A DNA stretch of 64,000 bases from Ciona intestinalis (lineage: Eukaryota > Chordata > Ascidiacea > Phlebobranchia > Cionidae): the NCBI RefSeq assembly GCF_000224145.3, contig NC_020174.2:1080520-1144519 (forward strand). The letters are read 5' to 3'. The first letter of the stretch is position 1. The number at the start of each line of letters is the position of its first letter. The notes beneath the pieces are model-generated. The model was given only the letters and a program-made list of their open reading frames with translations. It had not been told where the DNA came from and searched no databases. Below are positions 34,635 to 45,285 of this stretch, one piece after another. Made by a program: the position numbers and the translations under genes.

Positions 34635-37163
34635 CTAGACCTGATTTTCATCCGGATGTTTTCCCGCATCCTCTTCTGTGGAATCAGGATCAGATTCCTC
34701 ATTGTTCTCACTTGGAACAACAGTGATGTTAAGTGATTCATCAACTGCATCCGGCTTCTGTTCCTCTTCTTCCTCACTTTGCCGGATCATTTCACTCAAA
34801 CTTGTACCTTTCATCGGCTTCAAAGTCCCGAAATTTACATCATCACTGTAAGAAAAACCATCCTCAATCTCTGTTCCTCCATCCTCGGGATCAACAGGAG
34901 AACCTCCGAACTCATCTTCATTATCATCCGGATCAGGGATGACACCTTCCGGAAGATCCTGGAAGCACGCGATGGTCTTCGGAGCAGAATCTCCCGACAT
35001 ATTTTTCACGATCGTAAATTGCTCAACGGAATTATTGTTGGAGGTGTTCGGGGCCATGTCGTCCATGATTGGCACGATAAGGTTATCACGGGACATAAGA
35101 TTGTATCGTATCACGAACGTTGTGAAACGTCGACATAGGTAAGTCTCATTCTAAAAAAAATATGGATTTGTTGATTGTTATTAGTACAGTGATAAATTTG
35201 AATGATGAATGTAACTTATTTATCCATGCAATGGGGTTGGATAAGGTTACTGAAATATAACTAATTCAGCTTATAAGTTATAACATAAAATATTATTCCT
35301 TTTACGATGTTTACATCTAATAGCTTGCATTCACATTGTTTATTTGACGAACATAAGAAGCATGGGTGTTGGAAAAATGGAACAAATTTGCCTCAAACCC
35401 AGCTATACAAGGACTTCATTCAAATAGAATGGGCTAAATAGTAAAAACAACACATGTCTTAATAAATGTAGCAGTCAAGTTGCTCCACCGTGCAAGAGCT
35501 GAGAAAACTCATCCAAGGAGAAGCAAACATCCAAAAAGCATCACATATTTGCTTGCACCATAACAATATAAAAAGGTTTCCCCCACCCATATAGAGTGTT
35601 TGGAAAATATATGATTCGCCATTTTATTTACCTCGGACTCATCAAATATGTGCCGATGATGGTAATAAGCGTGCGAAAATATTCGGTAAACTCTTCGACA
35701 AACTGAACCAAGTTTTGCAACGGATGAATCTTTTATACTGACTCTGTAATCAATTAAAAATATCCTATAAACTCGTGAAAGACTAGTAGTAGTATCTATT
35801 TAGTATGTTGACAAAAAAACAGCTTTAAGATGGTGTGGCCTCGTCCTAAGATCCTATACAAAGTAGCTTTGCAACATTTTTGTGGGACACTTAAATACTA
35901 GTATTATTCATCAGATTACCGTTATGCATTGCCTAATGCACCAGTTGCCTACCAATTATAAATATTTGTCAAATCTAAAATCAAATAAAACCACACCTTT
36001 GTTGTAAGTTAAAATATAAAAGTCTATTAGTAAGTTATCAGGTTTTCCCTTCACACACCTGCTTGGGAAATACTTGTTGCTGTTTAACAGACAAGCTGCT
36101 CCGTCCAATGTATGTCTTGTATAATCAATAGCCGGGCATTCCTTTGGTGTTTTATGTGCAGCACATAGAAATATCCATTGTTCGGTTGCCGTCATTTGAG
36201 AGCAAGTCATGGGCGTACATTCAGCTTGTAGTTTGATCGCTAAACCATTCAATTCCAAACAAAACTGTCTGTTGACATAAATCAAACATAAATGTGAATC
36301 CCAAATACAATACAGGTCAAAAAGGCTTACCAAAATTTTTCACAGTTTTGGAGTTATGGTTAAGAATACAACAAGTCAAAGGCAACAGTAATACATAGAC
36401 CATACAAGATACAGCCTTCCTAATAAAACTGTGCATCATATAATATTGAGCAATGTATGACACTAAACATTCATCAAGTAGCAAAATATGGTGTATTATG
36501 TTTCTACAATACCATTACTTCTCACATGCACATGTTCAATGCTCGTATCTTAAGCATAGCAAAGAAAAATAACCACCAAACTAACTTAAGCTATAAAATA
36601 GGGTAATAAAGGTTATGTTATACATTATGAAATGTCTGTACCATGGTCTACACATGTAAGAATAACAAAACCAACCTAAGTTGTTCATATTTCCACACCC
36701 CTTCATCTTGACCTGGTGGTGCCGTTAATATTGTTTCTGTGTCTGTAAAATCTTGTCGAATAGTTTGTTGAATATATTGTTGGACAGCTAACGTGCTGTC
36801 CATCTCGTCAAAACTTTGAGGGGACCATTTGTAAAAATCCTGAAAATAGCAAAAAATAATGTAATTATTATAAAGTTAAACTATCTTTGGGATATTTTAG
36901 ATTGTAGCGAAGTTTTTACAGTTTTGGTTCATTGTTTAACTAACTTGCATCTGTGCATCAGATGTGTAACTAAACGTTTGTAAACCATAAGAAATGCCAT
37001 TAGCCTATAATAGACCTATAGTGCAAACAGGCAATGAATGAAATCTGTTTTTCTGCAATAACAAAATATGAAACAAAATCAATTCAAATACCTCAGCTTT
37101 AGTTCCAGGCGGGTTTCGCCTTACCACTTGCTCAGGATCCATTGCTGAACCGCTAGACACCAT
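34635..37163 (-). CDS. MOB4: MOB4 (phocein) with a long acidic C-terminal tail, 5 exons
   Basis: A MOB-family adaptor of the STRIPAK phosphatase-kinase complex (family knowledge). Exons: 37092-37163, 36676-36839, 36059-36268, 35632-35743, 34635-35150; total 1074 bases, 357 aa. Residues 1 to about 225 align throughout with human MOB4 (225 aa): [102 protein letters not shown] and [13 protein letters not shown]. The zinc ligands (Cys pair in ECTPMTC, His pair in [10 protein letters not shown]) are present. About 130 extra residues follow, rich in Asp/Glu ([38 protein letters not shown]) and uninterrupted in the same exon. The start could be ATG 37163 or the in-frame ATG 37142; the first gives an N-terminus closer to human. 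Confidence 0.95.
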
Positions 37164-37779
37164 TACAATGCAATAAACATAGCCAAGCCTACTTAAATCA
37201 AAAAAAAAGTTTTTTTCGCTTTTATTTGTTTATTTAAGTCTAAAATTAAAGAAATTGCGGTTAGACATGTCAGATTTATAATCCAAAAGGTTGACGGTAA
37301 TATTCAAAAGATATTATCGAATTTAAACCTTTCCCGACTGTTATCAATACATAAGCAAGTTACAAAATACATTTCTTTTAATCTAAATTATATAAAAATA
37401 AAATCTCTGTAAAAGACGAAATACACACAGCCGCCCAATGCTGCGGAAACAGTGGAATATGAAAATTTCCGAACAGTAAGTAAATCCGTAAATTTCTGGG
37501 GAGAAAATAAATTGAATATTTTGTAAATATTTTAAATTATTATTTTTAAATATACACTCCTTTTCTTTTTAATCTTATTTTAAAGCGCTTTTATAAGTTT
37601 TTCTACAAACTTAAGCTTTTAGCAATTACTACATCCCATGCGTTTTAATAACTTCCTCTAAAAACCGCGAAAACTAGCTTTAGCGCGGGAAAAGTGGAAG
37701 CTTGTTTTGATTGTAGTTTAATTGGTTTTGTGCTGTTTTATCCTTGACTTTCTTGCTGTTGCAGGAATTAATCATACCA
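37164..37779. promoter_or_regulatory. Divergent promoter region of MOB4 and SLBP
   Basis: About 616 bp separate the two start codons, which point away from each other. It is AT-rich with no clear TATA pair. Short GC-richer patches (GCGGAAACAGTGG, GCGCGGGAAAAGTGG) lie towards the SLBP side; the GCGGGAA core near 37684 resembles an E2F site, which would suit an S-phase gene. That is inference. Confidence 0.45.
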
Positions 37780-38667
37780 ATGAGTTCTCCTCTTAATGGA
37801 CGCGTCGGTAAGCGAATATGTCGGTCTGACGAAAAGGAAGAATGCGGTGGCTTTGTAATTGAGAATGGTATGAGAACAGCGAAGTTTTATGAACCTTCCA
37901 AAAAGGATGACCTACGTAGTCCCTTACGTCATACCCAGGATTATGATGACGCAAGAAAACAGAGCAGCAACACAAAGAGGTATTCCAGTGGAAGAAAACG
38001 AAAAACTGGATCACTGGAGTCGCGTTTTTCGCCAAAAAAATCGGCTGGTAATAATTTGAAAGAAGAAAAAGTTTTGGATAGAAAAGCAAGTAGTAGTGAC
38101 TGGTTTGATCAAGTTGAAAAATCCAATGAGTTGGAGGAAGAGGCAATCAAGCATAAGCAAATTTTAACTGAGAAAAGATCTGCAAGATTAAGTGAATGTG
38201 AATCAAATGGCACCATTCCTTTGCTTGAGGAAGTTGCAGTTGAAGAAGACAGTGTAGTTCTAATGCGACGTGAAAAACAAATCGAATACGGAAAAAACAC
38301 AATTGCATATGACAACTATACCAGAGAAATCCAAAAGCACAAGAGAACGAAGTTCCACCCAAGAACACCAGATAAGTTTGCGAAATGCAGTCGCAGATCC
38401 TGGGATGCCCAAGTTAAAATATGGAGAAAGGCGTTGCATAATTGGGAAGAATACACAGAAGACAGAAAGAAAAAATTCCAAGCCAAGATTGATGGTACAA
38501 ACGACAGTCCATTAAATAAGGATGGAAAAATGGTGAATTCTGAAGGTTGTAGTTACAAATATGTCATACCTGTTGGAGAACCTCTTGGTAAAACATCTGA
38601 TGATAAATTTAATGAAGATGATGTTCTGCATCTGGACTTGGATGAAGGAGATGAGGACTTCTTGTGA
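37780..38667 (+). CDS. SLBP: Histone stem-loop-binding protein, intronless coding region, 295 aa
   Basis: Binds the 3' stem-loop of replication-dependent histone mRNAs and drives their processing and translation. The RNA-binding domain lies at about residues 163-225: [51 protein letters not shown]. Diagnostic features are YGKNTIAY (170-177), the phospho-site tetrapeptide TPDK (196-199; TPNK in human) and SRRSWD. The N-terminal half is basic and serine-rich; the C-terminus is acidic ([16 protein letters not shown]), as in animal SLBPs. The frame is open upstream, but a strong acceptor (TTGCTGTTGCAG) ends at 37764, 15 bp before the chosen ATG, so the upstream part is not coding. An AATAAA follows at about 38942. 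Confidence 0.94.
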   Translation: MSSPLNGRVGKRICRSDEKEECGGFVIENGMRTAKFYEPSKKDDLRSPLRHTQDYDDARKQSSNTKRYSSGRKRKTGSLESRFSPKKSAGNNLKEEKVLDRKASSSDWFDQVEKSNELEEEAIKHKQILTEKRSARLSECESNGTIPLLEEVAVEEDSVVLMRREKQIEYGKNTIAYDNYTREIQKHKRTKFHPRTPDKFAKCSRRSWDAQVKIWRKALHNWEEYTEDRKKKFQAKIDGTNDSPLNKDGKMVNSEGCSYKYVIPVGEPLGKTSDDKFNEDDVLHLDLDEGDEDFL

Positions 38668-39226
38668 TCATTCTTTTAAAATTGCTTTAAATTCCATTTT
38701 AATGTTGTATTTGTATTCAACACACTCTGAGTGTGTTATTGTAATTGTACAGCAGTAGTCATTGATGTTACTTATTCTCATTAATGAGCTTTGTTGAAAT
38801 CTTTTGTTTGTTATGTATCTCTTTTTGTTTAGTATGAACCATTTTTATTCATCGTTTTTGATTTATTGCAGTTTTAACTGTTTTCCAAAAATACTTGGCT
38901 ACACTATATTATAAATGAAGGCTCAAATGTTTTAGTTACAAAATAAAAATTCTTGTCTTTAAGCCATTTTCTATATCTAATTAGTAATTATTATTGCTTC
39001 AAATGCAGGTATAAAACAAGATCATGCATAAGTAAATAAAATGTAAAATCAACAACCTCAGCGACCATAAAACTTACATCAGAATATAAGATACATCATT
39101 AAAGGCAGGTGGTAAGCAGTTCAGGCTCACTAGTAAAGTAAGTTACTTATTGCACACTAACAGAACATTTAATTATTTTATAAATAATCCCGTAAATGCT
39201 AGCCGGTATAAAGTCGCTTTATAAAG
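38668..39226. other. Tail-to-tail intergenic region, SLBP and BPHL copy A
   Basis: 3' UTR-like AT-rich sequence, no gene or element recognised. Confidence 0.5.
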
Positions 39227-41153
39227 TTAACTTGATTCCAGCAGAAATTGTTGCGCAATCTTATTAAAATCATCTGGAAATTGTAAGTGAAGAGAATGTT
39301 CCCCATTCTCCCAAAGCACCAACCTTTAAATAGATTTGTATCAAGAAACAATATACTGAAGGTGGAAAAGTGTTAAAAATAACATAAAAATAAACTGTTA
39401 AATATATTATGGATAAGAAATAGTTGGAGATGTTGCAAATAATAAGAAATAGCAAATAAAAGCAGCAAGCGGGCATTAAGTATCATTGTATAATAATTCA
39501 ATCTTAAAGTTAATTTAAGCGATAATCTTAATCCTAGAAAATTTGTTAAACCTCTAATATTTTTAATAACCACTTTAAACCATTAACTTCTTTACAACAT
39601 TTAAAAACTTAAAAAGAAATCATTTTAAAATATCTTCACCATTTAAACTTTATTTTTAGTACCTTGAACCAGCAATATTTTTATGCATATGATCTGCATG
39701 TATCTTTACCACAGAAACATCCTTTAATCCATGTAAGATGAACGTTGGAGCTGTTACTTTTGGAAGACACTAAAGATTTTAATGATAACACAATTAAGTT
39801 GTAGACATCATAGTAATATACTGCATCTTAAACATTAGGACATATACGAACTCTTCGCATGTTACAATCATATTATGGTGATATATACAAGTATTTTTTC
39901 CTCAGTTCATCGGAAACATCAAAAATAAAGGCGAAATAATAGAAACAATAAGAAACATCCTATATATATATATATATATATCCTTTTACCTTTGAACATA
40001 AGTCAATATTTCCTTCACTATCTTTATCCATTTGATGAAAAGAAGCCGCCCATGCTCGTGTTAAATAAGTGAAATATTCTTTTCCATAATAATCAAGAGA
40101 TGGGTCAGAATATTCTGGGTCTTCACATGCGCTATTGCTGCTGTCTAAGATAAAATAAAATGTTAAATTCTTAAGTCATACACCAATTTCAATATAACAA
40201 TGCCACATAAATAAGATATGAATGAATGCTAAAAACGACAGTCGTTATAACATGGGTGTTGATACACCTCTTGCCAGCTTACGAGTACCCATGTAATATG
40301 AATTGTGGGTGATATGATATTGAACATGATAACCATTAATTCCTGGCGAATTTTCATACTTACTGTCATTTGATTGTAACATCTCAGGCGGGCACATTGC
40401 ATTTCCACCCCACATCACGATTCTCCTGATTCTATTTGGCTGTTTAGCCGCAATTATGCAAGCCACTATTGCCCCGTCACTCCAGCCTAATATTGAGTAT
40501 GATGTATAACCAAGTTTCTGTGTATAAGGTGCATGATATTCAAAATGTTTTGTTGACCAGATAACTTCATATTTATAGACTCCCTAAAGTCCCAAAAAGA
40601 TTACAAGCTACAATATGCATAAAACACAAAACAGAATGATGAGTGTAACTAGTTTAATCTCCCCGGGCAACTACAGTCATTATAACACTTGTGTTATGTT
40701 ACATACATCCCAAGGGACATCTAAAAATAACTCCTAAATGTTGCATATTACAGCTTTCAAAAAAACAAATGCATCACCTCCATTAGAGCAATTGCATCGT
40801 CAGCATCAATATAATAAAAGTCTTTTGGAAACACTCGCTTTGGTGGCCTTGATTGACCATAACCTCTCGGATCCCAACTAATTAAAGTAAACTTTTTCTT
40901 GTCAAAACCTTGAATTTGAGGAGTAAAATGGAGCTGGCCAAATCCTATTTAAAATAAAATAAAGTGTACAGTAATAAGCAAACAGATTTGGTTTTAATCT
41001 CTTTGTAATAAACAACTTGCCAAGTCGGCAAGTTTAAAACTTTTGTATTAGTAAAGACTCACCCAAACCTCCTGGTAGTAGAAGCACAACGTGGTCACCC
41101 GTTCCGTGTTTCTGATAAAACAGTTCCACTCCATTTACGCAAAGTTTGCTCAT
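39227..41153 (-). CDS. BPHL: BPHL-type serine hydrolase, paralog A, 6 exons
   Basis: An alpha/beta hydrolase of the biphenyl hydrolase-like/valacyclovirase family; the human enzyme cleaves amino-acid esters and thiolactones. Exons: 41063-41153, 40778-40944, 40364-40517, 39990-40144, 39663-39769, 39227-39323; 771 bases, 256 aa. Motifs: oxyanion loop LLLPGGLG (24-31), SWDPRGYGQSRPP, nucleophile elbow GWSDG with Ser99 and the substrate-amine Asp100, catalytic Asp206 (LHGLKDVSV) and His234 (ENGEHSLHL). The human N-terminal extension, with its mitochondrial targeting, is absent. The start codon gives MSKLCVNGVELFYQKHGTG, matching the other two paralogs. A (TA)n run sits just inside the intron at 39961-39980. 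Confidence 0.93.
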
Positions 41154-41946
41154 TTTAATTGCACTTAAAGGCTGAGGTTAAAAACGAATAAGTTTGGCTG
41201 TACGTGATAGTATAAGTGTTCTCTTGTAAAATACCGCAAATTCCTGCACGTATTTTAACGCTGAACGCGGCAACAACTGTCTGCGTGTAGCGGCGGCTGA
41301 AATAAAACACTCCGTGCGGTCACGACAGTATACCATTACTCTGTTCGTGATAACACATGATGTTACATTTTAACTTTCACCGGAACCAATACAAAGACAA
41401 GCCTGCGCGGCACGCACCAAAGTAATGCAACGCATATCACTATTATTTATTGCTTCTATAACTATCAAATTAATTAAATCAACTAAGAAAAACGATTTTG
41501 CCACTAAACGACATTCGCTAATCAAATTTCAAACAACTAAACTGCACTAATATTACTCACTGGGTGGATCACAGGAATAGCGTTTGGTAACTTCGATTAC
41601 CAGGAACGCAAGTTGTAATTGGGTAGCTGGCAGCGCTAATATTAGCACTTATAAATCTGATGTTGCTAACTACACTTATAAAATACAGTATAAAGAACAT
41701 ACGCCTTGTGTTGTATATTGCAATAGAAATGATCCAAAATGCAGAAAAAGGTTATATTTTGCAGTAGGCCACTGTACAGTATGTTATTATGCACAGTGTA
41801 CACCACAGCCTACTGGAGATATCTCTAGGCTATGTGTACACCAAACACACTCAACACAAATATTAATAATAAAATACACTAAATAAATGAAAACAATTGA
41901 GTTTTTTAATTAGTTAAAACAGCTGTTACATTGTAAAATGAGTTCT
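41154..41946. other. Spacer between BPHL copies A and B
   Basis: Contains the upstream region of copy A and the 3' end of copy B. A 100-codon plus-strand frame (41584-41886) with several Cys starts here, but nothing else supports it. No mobile element recognised. Confidence 0.5.
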
Positions 41947-44188
41947 TTACTCAAGAAGAAACTCCTGAGCAAGCCGATTAAATTTCTCTGGGAATTGTAA
42001 GTGAAGATGGTGGTCTCCTTCATCAAATACTACCAACCTAAATAAAAAGTTTCATTTTGAAATAGTTTCTAAACTGATAGGTGCATACAACACATAACAA
42101 CAAGCCACAGCCCGCACGCCAAATTTACATGGATAAGTATGTACTATAGACTTATCAACAAATATTAATAATTGCATATTTAATGCAAAACAAATACTTT
42201 TGTAAAAATCTCTTTATAAAATATAAACCGATTGAATGAGTAAATGTTATATATTACTTTGAATCCTTTATTTTCTCAAGAAAGAAGTCTGCATGCATCT
42301 TTACGACCAACCCATCTTTCATACCATGTATAATCAATGTCGGCGCTTTTACATCAGAAAGATACTATAAAAATATTGAAATTTTTGACATTAAAGCAGA
42401 CTAAGTTTGAGTTCTCTTGTAATTGTAAGTTTAATTACACCATGAAATATTTATATACTTAATAATAATATACTTATTTAAAAATTTCAATGAAAAAGAA
42501 AACATTCATAAGCAAGGATCAATATACACGTACTTCTGAACAGATGTTAACATTCCCTTCACTGTCTTTATCCATAGTTTTAAAACTTGCGCACCATGCT
42601 TTTAATATGCAGTCAAAATACTCCTTTCCATAATATTTTAATAAAGGACCAAACGCATCTTCACTCCAAATAGATCCATCATGTAGGCCTGGAAGTAGAT
42701 TTATTTGTGTTAAACTATATTTTGTATCAAACAAATATTTTATGCTGCAAACATCTGCTGCGTGGCAAAGTGGTTAACACGCTTGCCTCCAACCCAGAGG
42801 AAATGGGTTCAAGGCTAGTCGCTACCACCATTGTGAGCGTATGTGTCCTTGGGCAAGACACTTAACCGCAATTGCTCCAACCCAGTGGTCACTAATGGGT
42901 TGTCCAAATTATCAGCCACACATAAAAAGTGAAAAATTCCCCCCAAAAGTAATCACCTACAAAGTAGCATACATGGTAACTTGTAAGCTGGCACTAGCTG
43001 TATGAACACCCATGTTATAATGACTGTCGTTTTCTGGCCACACAAGGATAAAGTAAGTTACATTCATTCATTCATTTAAACACATTAATATAATGTTTTT
43101 TTCATATGCTACAAACACATTTTTACCTTGGTATACTACCATCATATCTGGTGTACAGAATGCATTTCCACCCCATTTGACTATTTTTCTAACTTTCTCA
43201 CTTTTATTAGCACCAATTATAGCAGCTAATATTGCTCCATCACTCCACCCCAACAAAGAGTATGATTCATATCCAAGTTTCTAAGGGTAAAAATTGTTAA
43301 GAAAAACTTGTAGCCCATGTCCAATATATTCGTTCCAATATAATTTACTGGACGGTTTTAAATATAATTTCCTTACGTGAGAAGATCTACAAACATAAAC
43401 CAAACCTCCATGAGAGCAATTGCATCGTCGGCATCAATATAATAAAAGTCCTTTGGAAATACTCGCTTTGGAGGCCTCGATTGACCATAACCTCTCGGAT
43501 CCCAACTAATCAAGGTAAACTTTTCTAGATCAAAACCTTCAATTTGTGGCTTGTAATGGATATTACCAAAACCTATAACAAAGTAGTGACCGGTAAGCAA
43601 AATGTAACGCAAGTGTTTTAAACACGACATGATTTAAACCGATTAATAGATCCACTCGGTAAAACAATCACAAATTCCCTGAAAAATTGTTAACAATACT
43701 GCCCAACACTGTTGTCTAAAGACTGTTTTAGCTTTATTATTTTTTACTCGGCGCCGTAGCACATTCGGTTAGCTCGCATGTCTCTCCAAAATAATAACTA
43801 CCCACAAAGTAACATACTTGGTAACTCGTAAGCTGGTACGAGGTGCATGAAGCAGAACACCTGTGTTTAACGTATGTCGTTTTTCGGTCATGTGAATTCG
43901 AACACCACTTAACCACGTTTATCAACCTAATTTAACCGCGCGCGGGATAAATGTTTACAACCGAAATCGTATATATATTTTTTAAATACTGGGGGCTATA
44001 CTTACTGTAAGAAACATCTGACAGTGACACCGTATTTAATTCTTCTGTGGCAGAGTTTAAAAAATATGAAATAAAAAAATAATAAAATTATACTTACCCA
44101 GCCCTCCACAAAGTAAAAGAACCACATGTTCTCCTGTTCCAAATTTCTGATAAAACAACTCGACGCCGTTCACGAATATTTTGCTCAT
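41947..44188 (-). CDS. BPHL: BPHL-type serine hydrolase, paralog B, 6 exons
   Basis: Exons: 44098-44188, 43406-43572, 43127-43280, 42534-42688, 42258-42364, 41947-42037; 765 bases, 254 aa. Internal exon lengths (167, 154, 155, 107) are identical to copies A and C. The triad is intact: Ser99 in GWSDG, Asp206 in IHGMKDGLV, His234 in DEGDHHLHL. The oxyanion-side loop reads LLLCGGLG, with Cys27 where A and C have Pro. Exon 2 is almost the same as in A (SWDPRGYGQSRPP through DADDAIALME identical in protein), whereas exons 3 to 6 differ much more. A full-length SINE sits in intron 3. It should be active by its motifs; the substrate is unknown. Confidence 0.92.
42757..43075 (+). mobile_element. Full-length tRNA-derived SINE (reference copy for this window)
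   Basis: The tRNA-like head contains an A box (GTGGCAAAGTGGTTAACACG) and a B box (GGGTTCAAGGC). It is followed by GCTACCACCATTGTGAGCG, TTGGGCAAGACACTTAACCG, CCAGTGGTCACTAATGGGTT, GGTAACTTGTAAGCTGG, TTATAATGACTGTCGTTTTC and AGTTACATTCATTCATTC. The length is about 320 bp. It lies between exons 3 and 4 of BPHL copy B. Confidence 0.85.
43740..43885 (+). mobile_element. Internally deleted SINE
   Basis: A head-like CGGCGCCGTAGCACATTCGG joins directly to AATAACTACCCACAAAGTAA and the normal tail, so the middle block is missing. It lies in BPHL copy B intron 1. Confidence 0.6.
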
Positions 44189-45285
44189 TTTAACTTAACA
44201 ACAATTTACTGCAATTCAATTTAATACAAACGTCAAGGCAGATGGCTACGCCTATATTGTCAATCTATAATTGGCTGCACTCTGTTAAAATATTCTCGTT
44301 TTTTCTGCATGTCGCTGCAATCAATGCCAGTTTACCAAGTGACTGCGCCTAAAGCAACTTAATATGGCATGAGCGAGTGGGTAGCCAACCGTCAAACCGC
44401 CGTGCAAAAATGCGGTCAGTGGTTTATTGTATGCAAATTATATAAAAGTCATGCAGCATAAAATGTACTTAAACACCCCTCAATAAAGTATGCCTAGAAG
44501 TACAATAATGTTTATCGGTTAAGATTATACTGCAGACACGCCGCATTTTGTCATCAGAAATTCTCAACAATACAAAATTGCCATCACAGCAGTTTTTGTG
44601 AAATATCAGCTATTTTAGACATATTGGTGCGCGGGAGCGCTAAGCAACACTAATGAACAGGATCAATAATGTGTGGAAGTGGCAATAGGGTGCCAAATTG
44701 CTAGTAAAAAACATACGTAAAAAATACAAAAAAATAATCAGCCACAAAGTAACACATATACAATAAGATGAGGTAAGATGGGACACCTTTAGCGCATAGT
44801 ATCCAAGTATACTAATTGTGTTTTAAACAATTAACAACGGTTTATGGGAGTGTGAAAGATAACGTTATTTAATTCCGTAAACATTTTTTGTTTCCTACAA
44901 AATCGGACGAGAAAATAGAATGAAAAGGTGTCCCATCTTCCCTCATTTCACCATATTGATACGTATTGTGTATAACGTGTTGCAATTTAGTTTATAGTAA
45001 CACACTTTGCCTTTTGTTGGTCATTGCAGGTGCGCCTGAAACTATTCAATGCTTAGCATGCGTGTTCTCGCAATTTATATATTGGGCATGTTACGGCGGC
45101 TTAAGATCGATCGGGCCATCCGTGACATTGTTCATTACACCAGGGCGAGCCGAGCTCTCAAAAACGAAGTTTATATACAACACAAAGTGATGAAGTGGGT
45201 GAACTTTAACTTTCGCCTGCCTCTTGTACTTAATGTGTGGTTAAGTAATGAATCGGCCATAGATAACAACATATTAACGTTCAGT
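44189..45285. other. Intergenic between BPHL copy B and the opsin gene
   Basis: Upstream region of copy B and 3' region of the opsin. It holds the MITE at 44758-44957. No gene is supported. Confidence 0.5.
44758..44957. mobile_element. MITE copy with diverged ends
   Basis: ATACAATAAGATGAGGTAAG at the left, CCCATCTTCCCTCATTTCAC at the right. The interior has AACAACGGTTTATGGGAGTG. Confidence 0.65.

Noticed and set aside
35340-35450. Possible further repeat shared with 48676-48780 (ATGGGTGTTGGAA start)
   Set aside because: Similarity fades after about 30 bases; too weak to call an element.
41584-41886. 100-codon Cys-containing frame between BPHL copies A and B
   Set aside because: No signal peptide, no recognisable domain, no splice or promoter context. 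It runs over the upstream region of copy A; chance is likely.
42757-42835. tRNA gene
   Set aside because: A and B boxes are present but the arms do not pair well and the sequence continues into the SINE body; the same applies to 27250 and 62303.
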